From Leptospira sp. (GTDB lineage Bacteria; Spirochaetota; Leptospiria; Leptospirales; Leptospiraceae): DNA of 64,000 nucleotides. The stretch lies in the NCBI GenBank assembly GCA_016742255.1, contig JACVCB010000001.1, forward strand, positions 186,001-250,000, written 5' to 3'. This document shows, in pieces, positions 42,226 through 51,647 of this stretch. The position numbers were made by a program, and so were the translations under genes. Position 1 is the stretch's first letter; every line of letters starts with the position of its first letter. A model generated the notes under the pieces. That model did not search any database. It saw only the letters and a program-made list of their open reading frames with translations, and was not told the DNA's origin.

Positions 42226-43976
42226 AATAGGCCTGCTAGTTTTAAAAATTCGGTTTCAGCGAGGGAAATTTCAGATCCAAGTGTTTCCCAAAGGGATGGG
42301 ATCTCGGAAGTTTTTTTCGGTTTTTTCTGGGAAGCAAATGAAGAATATACTTTTACCTTAGGTTCTGTTCCTGAAGGACGGATGGTGAGTTTTGCATTTC
42401 CTTCCAATTCTACTTGGATCACATTGGACTTTGGCATTCCTTTGAAAACAGATGTTTTGTTTTTACCGGAAGCAGTTTGTGTTTCATAGTCTAAGACACC
42501 CACAACCTTTCTTCCTCCAATCATTTTTCCAATGAGGTTTTCTTTTCGTAAGGCCTCAATTGATTCTTTGATTTTGGTTTGTCCCGAACTCCCTTCCAAG
42601 GTAAGTGAATACAAACTTTCGCGGTAAAGTCCATACTTTAGATAAATTTCATTCAGGTAACTGAGTAGGTCTCCTTTTTCTGCGAGGATCTCTACAAACA
42701 AAAGTGCACTGGAAAGGGAGTCTTTGTCGCGAACAAATGGTACGGGAAGGTATCCATACGATTCTTCTCCACCGAATAGAAACAAATTGTTTTTCTTTGT
42801 TTCTATTTGTTTCATTTCTTCTGCGATGTATTTGAATCCAGTGAGGACATTTTTGATTTTGATTCCATTTTTTTTGGCAATGGCTTCTTGTAAGTCGGTT
42901 GTGACAATGGTTTTCACTAAGTGGTATACTTTGCCTTTTGCTTTTTTTTGTTCACAAAGGTAAGCTGCCATGATGGAACCAATTTGGTTTCCATTCAGAT
43001 ATTCATATTCCCCATCGGACTTTCGAACACCGACACCTAATCTGTCAGCGTCTGGGTCAGTGGCAATGAACACTTCCGCTTTTTTCTTTTTAGCGTGAAA
43101 CTCACATAAGGCGAGGGCTTCCTTTTCTTCTGGGTTTGGGTATTTGACCGTTGGAAATTCACCATCAGGTTTTTTTTGTTCTGGCACTAAAAATACAGAT
43201 TTGTATCCAAAATAGGATAACATTTCTTTCATATACTCTCCACCAGTCCCGTGTAACGGAGAGTATACGATTTTTAAATTGGTGCGAGTTTTTGGTTTAG
43301 CTTTGGATTGGATTTTAGCGTTTTTTAAATCCTTTAAGTAACTTTTAAAACAATCAGTTCCTACAGACTTCACATATTTTTTATAAACTTTGTCTGTTTT
43401 GGATAACATTGGAATGGAAGACCAATCCTCAATTTCACCAATTCGTTTGATAATGAGTGCATCGTCTGGTGGAACAAGTTGTCCTCCATCGGCAAGGTAT
43501 GCTTTGAATCCATTATATTCAGGTGGATTATGGGAAGCTGTGATGACTATCCCGCCACTTGCTTTGTAATAACGAATGGCATAAGACAATAGTGGGGTAG
43601 GTGTTACCTTCGGAAATAAATGAACGGTTACTCCAAGTGTAGCACCAATGCCTGCAGAAAGTTCAGCGAATTCTTTTGATAACCTTCTGGAATCATACGC
43701 GATGACAATTGATGGTTTTTCTTTTGTGTCTCGTAAGTAACTAAGAAAACCAAGAGCAGCACGACCCACTGTATAGAGGTTCATTTTGCCAATTCCATTT
43801 CCGATTTTCCCTCGGATCCCCCCTGTACCAAAACTGAGAGGGTGTGCATATGAATCGACGAGTTCCGAGGTGATTCCTTTTTGCCAATCTTCGTATGCCT
43901 TTTTGGCTTCGGATTGGATTTCTGTAGAAAAAGGTGATTTCGTCCAAGATAGGATATTGTCTTCTGGTTTCAACAT
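42222..43976 (-). CDS. Phosphohexomutase (phosphoglucomutase/phosphomannomutase)
   Basis: A 584-residue alpha-D-phosphohexomutase. The phosphoserine loop (GIVITASHNPPEYNGFK), metal loop (ATDPDADRLGVGV), sugar loop (GGEESYGYL) and phosphate loop (RPSGTEPKVKVY) are complete. Length is close to bacterial PgcA-type enzymes rather than the shorter ManB. It interconverts hexose 1- and 6-phosphates for glycan or envelope synthesis. It is first in the minus-strand run that ends with leuB, and diverges from the aminotransferase across 46 bases. Confidence 0.9.
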
Positions 43977-44022
43977 AGCTTACATACTAATCTTTTGAAG
44001 CTAAGTTGTCTGGAAATCAATT

Positions 44023-45111
44023 TTGGAACCAAGAGAATTTTTCATAGAAGATCGACTGGAACGATTCCGTCTGACCGCATTTTGTAATTTAGGGGAAAGT
44101 GGACTGTCCCACTTTACGATGGAGGAAATGCTTGCGATGGCAGGTCTTCATTGGAAAGATCTTTCCCCAATTCCGATGTATGATGCACCAAACCAAGGCT
44201 CATACGAACTCCGTGAGGCAATCGCGAATTTGTATCCAGGTGTTTCTCCAGAAGAGGTGCTTGTGACAACGGGAACGGGGGAGGCCTTGTACCTTACCTT
44301 CCAACTTTTGGTGAAACCAAGTGAGTCCCTTGCTTTGGTTTGGCCTGCCTTCCAAGCCTTGTATGAAATCCCAAAAATGTTAGGAGCAAAGATCATCTCA
44401 ATCCCATATACAAATGCATTTTCCGCATCCACTTGGGAAGGTATCGATGCTGATCTCTATTTGATCAACCACCCTCATAATCCGTCTGGTAGAACATTTG
44501 ACACGAGTGAGTGGGACTCACTCCTTACTATCTTACGAAGAAAAAGGAAAACCGTCGTCTTCGATGAACACTACCGATTTTTGCCTAAAGGTGGCGGAAT
44601 GGGGAAAACAGGAGTGGATCCCAAACAGAGTTTTTATGGTACTGGTTCCTTTACAAAATGTTTTGGTGTAACAGGGCTTAGGGTAGGATGGCTCATCGCA
44701 GACAAAGACTTTATCAAACGCGCAAGGTCGTTTAAGGATTATCTCACACACACAGTAAACCCGATTTCCGAACGAATTGCTTTAGGACTTCTAAAGGAAA
44801 AAGAAACATTCCTCCCAAAGATTCAATCACGTGTACAAAATAATATAAGCCATTTTACTTCTGTTTGGCGGGACTTGCCGAAGGTGGAATCCTTTTCCCC
44901 ACCAGAAGGTGGTCTTGTCGGGTGGTTACAAATCCAAAATGGCATCAGATCTGAGGACTATGCAGACAAACTGTTTGATCGCACAGGTGTATTTGTTTTA
45001 CCTGGATCCAATTTTGAAATGGAAGGTTTTCTTCGGATTGGATTTGGTGCTAAGGAAGATGTGTTTTTAGAAGGACTGAAACGGTGGAAATCATGTACGG
45101 ATCTCATTTAA
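44023..45111 (+). CDS. PLP-dependent class I/II aminotransferase
   Basis: A 362-residue fold-type I aminotransferase. Visible parts are GSYELREAIANLYPGVSPEEVLVTTGTGEA, the Asn-Pro loop (NHPHNPSGRTFD), the VVFDEHYRF acid, and the PLP lysine in YGTGSFTKCFGVTGLRVGW. Substrate is not identifiable; aspartate, histidinol-phosphate or aromatic types are possible. The start is TTG at 44023 with no better codon nearby. Its 3' end overlaps the exonuclease gene by 28 bases. Confidence 0.85.
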   Translation: MEPREFFIEDRLERFRLTAFCNLGESGLSHFTMEEMLAMAGLHWKDLSPIPMYDAPNQGSYELREAIANLYPGVSPEEVLVTTGTGEALYLTFQLLVKPSESLALVWPAFQALYEIPKMLGAKIISIPYTNAFSASTWEGIDADLYLINHPHNPSGRTFDTSEWDSLLTILRRKRKTVVFDEHYRFLPKGGGMGKTGVDPKQSFYGTGSFTKCFGVTGLRVGWLIADKDFIKRARSFKDYLTHTVNPISERIALGLLKEKETFLPKIQSRVQNNISHFTSVWRDLPKVESFSPPEGGLVGWLQIQNGIRSEDYADKLFDRTGVFVLPGSNFEMEGFLRIGFGAKEDVFLEGLKRWKSCTDLI

Positions 45112-45851
45112 GACAAAGCCTCCAACTGTTTCCAGGCATTGGAGAAAAAAAAGAAAAACAATTGTTTGGTGTTGGTGTGTATGATTGGCCTTCTCTTATC
45201 CAATTCCAAAAAACAACAAACGATCCACTTTTACCCTCAGTTTCCATTTTAGAAGAACGTTTAGAACAATTGGAAATGGAATTTCAAGAAGCTAATTTTA
45301 CATTTTTTACTAATGAACTTCCAAGCCTTGAGTATTGGAGGTTATGGCAAAACTTTCCGGAACGATTTTGTTTTTTAGACATTGAGACCACGGGGATATC
45401 GGAATCTTCTGTGACAACAGTCGTGAGTTTGTTTCAAAACGAAACCATTCGCACCTTTGAACGAGGAAAAGACCTCGAGTTTTTATTTGATTCTATTTTT
45501 CCTGAAGACATCATCGTTACTTATAATGGCAGGCGATTTGATATTCCCTTTTTAGAAAGAGAATTCCACTACCGTGTGAAAAATCCGCAACTAGATCTGA
45601 TGAACCTCTTACATTCCATTGGGATCAAAGGAGGATTAAAAAAATCAGAAATCCAATTAGGCCTTGTGCGACCCGAAGCCATCGCCGGGATGGATGGAAG
45701 GGAAGCACCTCTCCTTTGGTATTCCTACCAACAAACAAACAACAAAGAAGCTCTTGAAAAATTAATCGCGTATAACAGAGAAGATACGAAAAATCTTAAA
45801 ATTGTGTTAGAGAAAACAATTGATTTGTTAACGGAGAACCGACTGTTTTAA
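45084..45851 (+). CDS. RNase H-like 3'-5' exonuclease (YprB-like)
   Basis: A 255-residue protein. The N-terminus carries a helix-hairpin-helix-like segment (LFPGIGEKKEKQLFGVGVYD) and the rest is an RNase H-fold exonuclease of the YprB type: CFLDIETTG (Asp-Glu pair), YNGRRFDIPFLEREF and AYNREDTKN (final Asp). GTG at 45084 has AAGGA eight bases upstream; the ATG at 45093 is an alternative. It overlaps the aminotransferase by 28 bases and converges on the CBS gene with a 4-base overlap. Confidence 0.8.
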   Translation: MEIMYGSHLRQSLQLFPGIGEKKEKQLFGVGVYDWPSLIQFQKTTNDPLLPSVSILEERLEQLEMEFQEANFTFFTNELPSLEYWRLWQNFPERFCFLDIETTGISESSVTTVVSLFQNETIRTFERGKDLEFLFDSIFPEDIIVTYNGRRFDIPFLEREFHYRVKNPQLDLMNLLHSIGIKGGLKKSEIQLGLVRPEAIAGMDGREAPLLWYSYQQTNNKEALEKLIAYNREDTKNLKIVLEKTIDLLTENRLF

Positions 45852-46279
45852 TGTGGGCCATACATATACTCTCTGAGGATATGCATCTCGGCTTGTGTTT
45901 TATTCAGTTTGGTTTTGACCGCATCTCCAATGGAAATGAGTCCTATAATTTTGTCCCCGTCAAGTACAGGCATATGGCGGAAACGTTTTGTGATCATATT
46001 ATTTAAAATATCATCCACATCTTCGTCTGGACCAGCAACCGTGAGTTGAGTGGTCATCACATCTTTTAATTTGATTTTATCTAAATTGGCATGGTCTTTC
46101 GCAACCACACGCATTAGGTCTCTCTCAGTAAAGATACCAACAAGTTTTCCTTGGAAGGTCACAATGAGTGATCCCACTTTGGCACCCACCATCATTTGAG
46201 TGGCTTCCAATACATTTCTATCTTCTTCGATGGAAAGAACGGAGGAGGCTTTGTCTTTGAGGATTTCTTTTACGGACAT
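45848..46279 (-). CDS. CBS-domain pair protein
   Basis: A 143-residue protein consisting of two tandem CBS domains (a Bateman module). The first has VGSLIVTFQGKLVGIFTERDLMR and the second RHMPVLDGDKIIGLISIGDAVK. Such modules bind adenosine nucleotides and regulate attached or partner proteins. No enzyme domain is attached. It is convergent with the exonuclease gene. Confidence 0.93.
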   Translation of the reverse strand: MSVKEILKDKASSVLSIEEDRNVLEATQMMVGAKVGSLIVTFQGKLVGIFTERDLMRVVAKDHANLDKIKLKDVMTTQLTVAGPDEDVDDILNNMITKRFRHMPVLDGDKIIGLISIGDAVKTKLNKTQAEMHILREYMYGPH

Positions 46280-46354
46280 GACACACTTGGTGTACCGGAA
46301 TCAGGGGAGATAGCAAGAAATTTTTAAAAGAGAAGGGAAGAGAAAACGGGTTTT

Positions 46355-46427
<73 letters not shown>

Positions 46428-46438
46428 GTTTCTTTTCT

Positions 46439-46512
46439 TGGGCCTGACAAGACTTGAACTTGTGACCCCTCGCTTATCAAGCGAGTGCTCTAACCAACTG
46501 AGCTACAGGCCC
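46439..46512 (-). tRNA. tRNA-Ile (GAU anticodon)
   Basis: A 74-base cloverleaf on the minus strand: acceptor GGGCCTG/CAGGCCC, D-arm GCTCAGTTGGTTAGAGC, anticodon loop CTGATAA (GAT) and T-arm ACAAGTTCAAGTCTTGT. CCA is not encoded. It precedes tRNA-Ala, the order usual in rRNA spacers, but no rRNA gene is near. Confidence 0.97.
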
Positions 46513-46591
46513 GGGATACGAACAGTATTTTTCGAGAGGGGTCTATGGGCAATCTTTTTTTAGGATTATTTTGCAAACCCAAAGAGAATTT

Positions 46592-47764
46592 TCATTCGGC
46601 AATTTCTATGATTAAATCATCTAACAAAAGTAATGCTTCCTTTTTCCATTGGAAAACTCCACTTGCGATGGAACAGAGCCCTTGTTTTTCCCATTTATGA
46701 ATGGTTTGGATGTATTTGGTTTGTGTGGGAACATCTAAATAGGTATGAATAAACTCTAAATATTGAAAGGGCGAAAACAACCGAAAAAGGGTAAGTGCAA
46801 GTTCTGTGTTGGGAGTTGCCACTTCGTATTGATTTTTTGGCGGTTTTTTTTGGTAGGACATCGCATTTCTTGGATTCCCATACCGAGAACCTTCGATGAA
46901 ACCATGGGCACCAGGTCCAATGCCAAGATAGGGTTCATAGGTCCAATACTTAAGGTTGTGTTTGGATTCAAAACCTGGTTTGGCATAATTGGAAACTTCA
47001 TACCATTGGTATCCATTTTTTCCCATTAACTCGGGTAAGGTGAGTAAAATTTCCGATTGGATGCTTTCTTCGGGTTCTGTTTTTTTCTGATCCTTTACAT
47101 CTCGTGAATACTGAGTCCCTTTTTCCAAAGTGAGCGAATACAAACTCAAATGGGGTAAACCCGCCTCTAAAAAATATGCTAAGTCGGAAAAAAAATCAGA
47201 CTCTTGTAAACCTGGAATTCCATACATCAAATCAATTCCCACACGTTTGATGGGGGAATTTGTTAATGTACTACGAAGAGAGTCGTATTTTTCTTTGTCG
47301 TAATGCCTTCCTAAAAATTCCAAACCAATTGGATTCCGTGTTTGGACACCCACATTCACGCGGTTGATCCCAATCCTTGCATACTCGTCGAGTAAGTTTG
47401 GACTTAGGTCTTCTGGGTTTACTTCGATCGAAATCTCAGATTCTTGGGCAAACTCAAATTCGGATCGAAGGAAGTGGAGGAAGTTTTCCCAAAGTTTTGT
47501 TGTGGCCTTCGATGGAGTCCCACCTCCGAAAAAAACAGTATCAATGGTTTTGTTTTTTAGGTTTGGAAAATGGGAAATTCGTTCTAAAACTTCTTTTTGA
47601 TAAGAAGAAAAGAGCGTTGATTCGTCGTTAGCTGGTCCTTTGCCAATTCCTTCTGAATAAAAATCACAATAATCACATTTTTTGAAACAATAAGGGAAAT
47701 GTACATAGATCCCTAAAACGGAATTTCTGACTTGCCAGATGGTTTCATTTGTTGTTTGTTTCAT
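46592..47764 (-). CDS. hemW: Radical SAM heme chaperone HemW-like protein
   Basis: A 390-residue radical SAM protein of the HemN/HemW group. YVHFPYCFKKCDYCDF has the CxxxCxxC [4Fe-4S] motif. FFGGGTPSK, SIEVNPEDL, GVQTRN and GIDLMYGIPGLQ follow the HemW pattern. HemW binds heme and is thought to deliver it; true HemN coproporphyrinogen dehydrogenase has an extra N-terminal cysteine segment not seen here, so HemW is preferred. Its start is near the divergent small exported protein gene. Confidence 0.85.
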   Translation of the reverse strand: MKQTTNETIWQVRNSVLGIYVHFPYCFKKCDYCDFYSEGIGKGPANDESTLFSSYQKEVLERISHFPNLKNKTIDTVFFGGGTPSKATTKLWENFLHFLRSEFEFAQESEISIEVNPEDLSPNLLDEYARIGINRVNVGVQTRNPIGLEFLGRHYDKEKYDSLRSTLTNSPIKRVGIDLMYGIPGLQESDFFSDLAYFLEAGLPHLSLYSLTLEKGTQYSRDVKDQKKTEPEESIQSEILLTLPELMGKNGYQWYEVSNYAKPGFESKHNLKYWTYEPYLGIGPGAHGFIEGSRYGNPRNAMSYQKKPPKNQYEVATPNTELALTLFRLFSPFQYLEFIHTYLDVPTQTKYIQTIHKWEKQGLCSIASGVFQWKKEALLLLDDLIIEIAE

Positions 47765-47767
47765 GTG

Positions 47768-48250
47768 ATGAAAGGTATTTCGATTCCTTTATTTTTTGTA
47801 TTGGCCTTATCTAATACGATTCTTTCCCAGACTCTTGTGGAACCAAACCAAAACTTTTTATGGGAATCGTTTTCATTTCAATTTCCAGAACCTGTTGTTG
47901 TCAAAATCGAGTCCACGAGCCAAAAAAAACTCACAGTGTATCCTGCCAAACGAGATGGATTTTTTATGGTCGTCAGGATTTTACCTTGGAGTGAACCCAT
48001 TACGGACAAAAACCTTTGGGTTGGGTCCGTTTTTCATCAACCCATAGAGCCAAAACAATATGAGAGAGTCATCCTTGGCAAAACTTTCCAAGTGTATGAA
48101 GCAGGCCAAGTTCGAAACCAAAATGCATTACGTAACCAAGTTTGGGTGCGAATGGATGCGAAACCCTATCTTTGGATTTGGATCCAATGGAAATCCGATC
48201 GTAAGGACCTCACCGATTTTTTTGAATCCAACCGCTTTCTTTCGCTTTAA
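47768..48250 (+). CDS. Small exported protein of unknown function
   Basis: A 160-residue protein with a signal peptide (MKGISIPLFFVLALSNTILS) from the ATG at 47768; a longer frame from 47732 gives a worse leader and overlaps the hemW start. The mature part is beta-rich (ESFSFQFPEPVVVKIE, KKLTVYPAKRDGFFMVVRI, YLWIWIQWKS). No family is recognised. It is divergent from hemW and ends 61 bases before the tRNA-Met gene. Probably periplasmic. Confidence 0.55.
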   Translation: MKGISIPLFFVLALSNTILSQTLVEPNQNFLWESFSFQFPEPVVVKIESTSQKKLTVYPAKRDGFFMVVRILPWSEPITDKNLWVGSVFHQPIEPKQYERVILGKTFQVYEAGQVRNQNALRNQVWVRMDAKPYLWIWIQWKSDRKDLTDFFESNRFLSL

Positions 48251-48311
48251 TGACCAGTCACTTGTTTTGTGCTTGTCTCTCCTTATTTCCTCGAAAGATT
48301 GGAAGTCAGTG

Positions 48312-48385
48312 GGGCCTATAGCTCAGTTGGTTAGAGCAGCAGACTCATAATCTGCGGGTCGAAGGTTCGAGCCCTTCTGGGCCCA
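48312..48385 (+). tRNA. tRNA with CAU anticodon (probably elongator tRNA-Met)
   Basis: A 74-base cloverleaf: acceptor GGGCCTA/TGGGCCC plus A, D-arm GCTCAGTTGGTTAGAGC, anticodon loop CTCATAA, T-arm GAAGGTTCGAGCCCTTC. CCA is not encoded. A CAU anticodon could also be lysidine-modified tRNA-Ile2. The acceptor first pair is G-C, unlike bacterial initiator tRNA, so elongator Met or Ile2 is favoured. Confidence 0.95.
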
Positions 48386-48411
48386 CAAAACAGGAAAGGG
48401 AACGATATTGT

Positions 48412-48987
48412 ATGGAGTTTTATGAAGTAAAAATTTCTGATATCAGCCTGACCAATGTTGGTTTTGCCGTTTTCCTACGCCCGAAGGATTCGGAAGACAA
48501 ACGTGTGGTTCCGATTTTCATCGGACCTCTCGAAACCCATTCTATCACCACAGTCATTGATGGCACAAAACCGCCACGACCTATGACACATGATTTGATG
48601 TTGTATATGTTAACATCTCTTGGTGCCACTGTTCAGAGAATCACAATCGAAGAGATTGTTGACAGTACGTTTTATGCAAAAATCCAACTGCGCCGAGATG
48701 AAGAAATCATCACTTTGGATGCAAGGCCTTCTGACTCAATTGCCCTTGCCTTACGTGCCAATGCACCGATCTTTATCGCAAAATCTGTGTTAGATGAAAC
48801 TGGCATCATCATGAAAGAAGATGAAATCCAAGGGGAAAACATTTCATCTGAGAAAAAAATCCAGGCCTTACCCAAATCGAACCTGCAGATTTTAGAAGAG
48901 ACTTTGGAAAATGCTCTGAAAACCGAAGATTATGAAACTGCGGCCAAAATCCGCGACCAAATCAAAAAACTCATCGAAAACAGTTGA
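48412..48987 (+). CDS. Bifunctional nuclease family protein (DUF151) with UVR motif
   Basis: A 191-residue protein. Residues 1-140 form a DUF151/BFN domain (GFAVFLRPKDSEDKRVVPIF, LDARPSDSIALALRANAPIF), a family with reported nuclease activity in plants and archaea. The end is a UVR motif (LKTEDYETAAKIRDQIKKLI), seen in UvrB/ClpC/McsA. The domain pair is common in several bacterial groups. It starts 26 bases after the tRNA-Met gene, so both may share a transcript. Confidence 0.88.
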   Translation: MEFYEVKISDISLTNVGFAVFLRPKDSEDKRVVPIFIGPLETHSITTVIDGTKPPRPMTHDLMLYMLTSLGATVQRITIEEIVDSTFYAKIQLRRDEEIITLDARPSDSIALALRANAPIFIAKSVLDETGIIMKEDEIQGENISSEKKIQALPKSNLQILEETLENALKTEDYETAAKIRDQIKKLIENS

Positions 48988-49006
48988 TTCGATTTAACTG
49001 AATCAA
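48984..49006 (+). repeat. Inverted repeat at the end of the bifunctional nuclease gene
   Basis: TTGATTC and GAATCAA with nine bases between, starting at the stop codon. No T-run follows, so it is not a clear rho-independent terminator. Confidence 0.35.
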
Positions 49007-49176
49007 CCTGATCATCAACTGAATCATTAATCCGACCAAAAACCAAGTCAATGTCCAATTTTGACTATGTCTCATAGAAATCGGAAGAGTTGGAATTTTT
49101 TTATTGTAATCCCTGTTTTTCCTTCGTAGACTTGGAATCCAAAATCTAGGGTGTATCCCTTCGATAGGAATGTTGT

Positions 49177-49542
49177 ATGGAAAAATTGGTTATGGATGTC
49201 GTAAACGCTGGAATCGCATTGTTTCGTTCTGGTGAAGAAAAATTAAAAACTGCAGTTGTGGATTTAGAGAAAGTCTATAATGAGTTAAAATCAAAAGGGG
49301 AACTTGATAAATCAGCGGAAACTCAAAAAATCCGTGACCTATTAAGCAAAACCATTGCTGATGCTCAAGGTGCACTTGGAAAAACTAACGCAAGTTATGA
49401 TGAAATTGTAGCTAAATTACAAACAAACTACCAATCAATTTACCAACAAATTGACACTGCAATTCCTCCTCAAGTGAAAGAGAAATTGAAACAAACGTTA
49501 GATGAACTAAAGGTTCTCATCGACAAAGCAAAATCAAAATAA
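49177..49542 (+). CDS. Phasin-like helical protein
   Basis: A 121-residue, almost wholly helical acidic/lysine-rich protein (LVMDVVNAGIALFRSGEEKL, then long charged helices). The profile recalls phasins (PhaF/PhaI-type) or related PHA-granule proteins, but no motif is diagnostic. AGGAA is seven bases before the ATG, and a strong terminator follows, so it looks like a single-gene transcript. Function not assigned. Confidence 0.6.
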   Translation: MEKLVMDVVNAGIALFRSGEEKLKTAVVDLEKVYNELKSKGELDKSAETQKIRDLLSKTIADAQGALGKTNASYDEIVAKLQTNYQSIYQQIDTAIPPQVKEKLKQTLDELKVLIDKAKSK

Positions 49543-49570
49543 TTGTTTCAAGAAATTGATGAAAATCACC

Positions 49571-49602
49571 AAAAGCCACAGAGTTTTCTGTGGCTTTTTT
49601 TA
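49571..49602 (+). terminator. Rho-independent terminator after the phasin-like gene
   Basis: Stem GCCACAGA / TCTGTGGC with loop GTTT, preceded by an A-run and followed by a T-run. It lies 28 bases after the stop, just before the MFS gene. Confidence 0.9.
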
Positions 49603-49625
49603 TTTGTTCTCAGAGAGTAGCCCTG

Positions 49626-50906
49626 ATGAGTCAGTCTCCTAAAAAAATACAATTCATTTTGTTTTTAATTGTTTTTACCGATATGATGGGGTTTTCCCTT
49701 TTGTTTCCTCTGTTCCCAAAGACCTTAGAGTTTTTTCTATCGAAGGGAGATGATGTATTCTTTCGAACATTTTATTCATTCGCAAATTTTTTATCATTTG
49801 GTGGTGAAACCAAATACACCTTTGTTCTGTTTGGTGGAATTTTAGGAAGTATTTATAGTTTTTTACAATTTATGGCAGCACCTGTTTGGGGTAGGTTGTC
49901 AGACCATTCCGGAAGGCGTACTATATTACTTTTCACAACGTTTGGAAATACAATTGGGTATGTGTTATGGTTGTTTTCTTCCCAGTTTTGGATGTTTGTT
50001 GTGAGCCGAGTCATTACAGGGATGATGGGAGGAAATTTATCTGTCGCATCAGCTGCAATGGCTGACCAAACGGACGAAAAATCGAGAGCTGCAGGAATGG
50101 GTTTTTTAGGAGCAGGGATCGGACTTGGTTTTGTGATGGGTCCACTTCTTGGTGGTATTAGTTCCCAATGGACGTTTTTAGATTCGATGTATGAGGAAGG
50201 GACGTTTGTGATTTTCCCTGCTTCTGCATTTTTTTCCATTTTAGTTTCGCTTGTTTCGATGGTGCTCGTGTATTTGTTTTTGCCTGCTTCCAAACCAGAA
50301 AAGGTTCAAGAAAAAGAAATCCATCCATTTTTATCCTTAAAAAAAATCGAATCTAGGAATTTGGTTCGGATTTCCTTACTCAACCTTTTATTTGTGTTAA
50401 GTTTTTCAGGTTTTGAATTTGTTGTGAATTTTTTTCTTTCCGATACATTTCAGTTTTCCCCCAAACAAATCGGATTTACGTTTTTATACATTGGAATCAT
50501 CATCATACTTGTGCAAGGTGGTGTCGTGAGACGTTTGTCTGGTAAAATTTCAGAAAAGAAAATCTCACTATATGGTGGTGTTTTAGTGGTATTGGGAATG
50601 GCACTCTTAGTACTTTTTGGATCTGAATTTGTGGGGTTATTCGTTTCCCTTTTCTTTTTAGCATTTGGAAGTGCCCTAGTGAACCCAGGGCTTTCTTCGT
50701 TTGCTTCATTAGAAAGTGGAAAAGGAGATCTCGGAAGGTCTCTTGGGCTCTTTAGGAGTTTTGGATCCCTAGGAAGAGCTGTTTCTCCCATCGTATTCTC
50801 TCTGTTATACTTTCAGAAAGGCCCTAGTTTTGCTTTTTTTGTTTCCTTACTTCTCCTCTGCGGATTTATAATTTTACTCGGGAAACAAAAAGAACGAACT
50901 ACTTAA
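49626..50906 (+). CDS. MFS-family efflux transporter (TetA/Bcr-like)
   Basis: A 426-residue transporter with about twelve membrane helices. The ATG at 49626 gives a normal cytoplasmic N-terminus; an earlier in-frame ATG (49590) overlaps the terminator. Motif A between helices 2 and 3 is GRLSDHSGRRTILLF; the antiporter-type motif C (GAGIGLGFVMGPLLGG) in helix 5 points to drug/proton antiport. Substrate unknown. The 3' end overlaps the ACT gene by four bases. Confidence 0.88.
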   Translation: MSQSPKKIQFILFLIVFTDMMGFSLLFPLFPKTLEFFLSKGDDVFFRTFYSFANFLSFGGETKYTFVLFGGILGSIYSFLQFMAAPVWGRLSDHSGRRTILLFTTFGNTIGYVLWLFSSQFWMFVVSRVITGMMGGNLSVASAAMADQTDEKSRAAGMGFLGAGIGLGFVMGPLLGGISSQWTFLDSMYEEGTFVIFPASAFFSILVSLVSMVLVYLFLPASKPEKVQEKEIHPFLSLKKIESRNLVRISLLNLLFVLSFSGFEFVVNFFLSDTFQFSPKQIGFTFLYIGIIIILVQGGVVRRLSGKISEKKISLYGGVLVVLGMALLVLFGSEFVGLFVSLFFLAFGSALVNPGLSSFASLESGKGDLGRSLGLFRSFGSLGRAVSPIVFSLLYFQKGPSFAFFVSLLLLCGFIILLGKQKERTT

Positions 50907-51526
50907 AGAAAAGATTCTAATTTTGCTCGTAACATCGGAAACATAAGTTTCTCATCTAACTTCTCTCCTGTGAGAGAAGTGCGGAGTAAAAAACTATCTC
51001 GGATTTTTCCGTCAAAACTATTCGCTGTAAAACTAATGATATCAATTCCCAAATGATACAATGCTTCTGTGATTTGGAATAAAATCCCAGGAGTGTCTTT
51101 CATTCGTAAATCCATGACTGTAAAATCAGAAGAAATAGGATTGTAGAGTTTGAGTGATGCTTCTGAGTCTCCAATTTTGCGTACAAGGATTTCTTCTTTT
51201 GCATTTTCGCGCAGGTACATCGCTACCGATTTCCCTTCATAAAAAAGAGCATATAAATCAGAACGAATTTGGGAGAGAAGGCTTTCTGTCATCTCAGCAC
51301 CATCCCAACTGCGGATCACAAACAAGTCTTGCACATGCCCATCACTTGCTGTCTCCGCTACGGCTTCCAAAATATCCCAACGGTGGTTGAAGAGAACCGA
51401 AGTCACTCGGTATAAGATCCCCAAATCATCTTGGGAAAGGGAGATTTTGAGGAGAGTTGTGTCCTTTCTTGGTACACAGGATATATGGAGGATCGGTTTT
51501 TTGATTTCTTGTATGACAGGTGCCAT
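50903..51526 (-). CDS. Protein with ACT domains (GlnD-tail-like)
   Basis: A 207-residue protein with two ACT-like modules: LLKISLSQDDLGILYRVTSV and FTVMDLRMKDTPGILFQITE, the latter followed by LGIDIISFTANSFDGKIRDS. This resembles the ACT tail of GlnD (PII uridylyltransferase), without the nucleotidyltransferase. ACT domains bind amino acids, so it may be a sensor. GGAG precedes the ATG. It is convergent with the MFS gene. Confidence 0.8.
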   Translation of the reverse strand: MAPVIQEIKKPILHISCVPRKDTTLLKISLSQDDLGILYRVTSVLFNHRWDILEAVAETASDGHVQDLFVIRSWDGAEMTESLLSQIRSDLYALFYEGKSVAMYLRENAKEEILVRKIGDSEASLKLYNPISSDFTVMDLRMKDTPGILFQITEALYHLGIDIISFTANSFDGKIRDSFLLRTSLTGEKLDEKLMFPMLRAKLESFL

Positions 51527-51647
51527 AACACTCTCCTAAAACTTTTGCATTTTGCTTAGAACTTAAACAATCCGTGTCAGGAAATGCCTGCACTGGTTCT
51601 AAAACGGAATCAATCAGTAAGATGCAAAAAGAATGCCAAAGAGTCTC

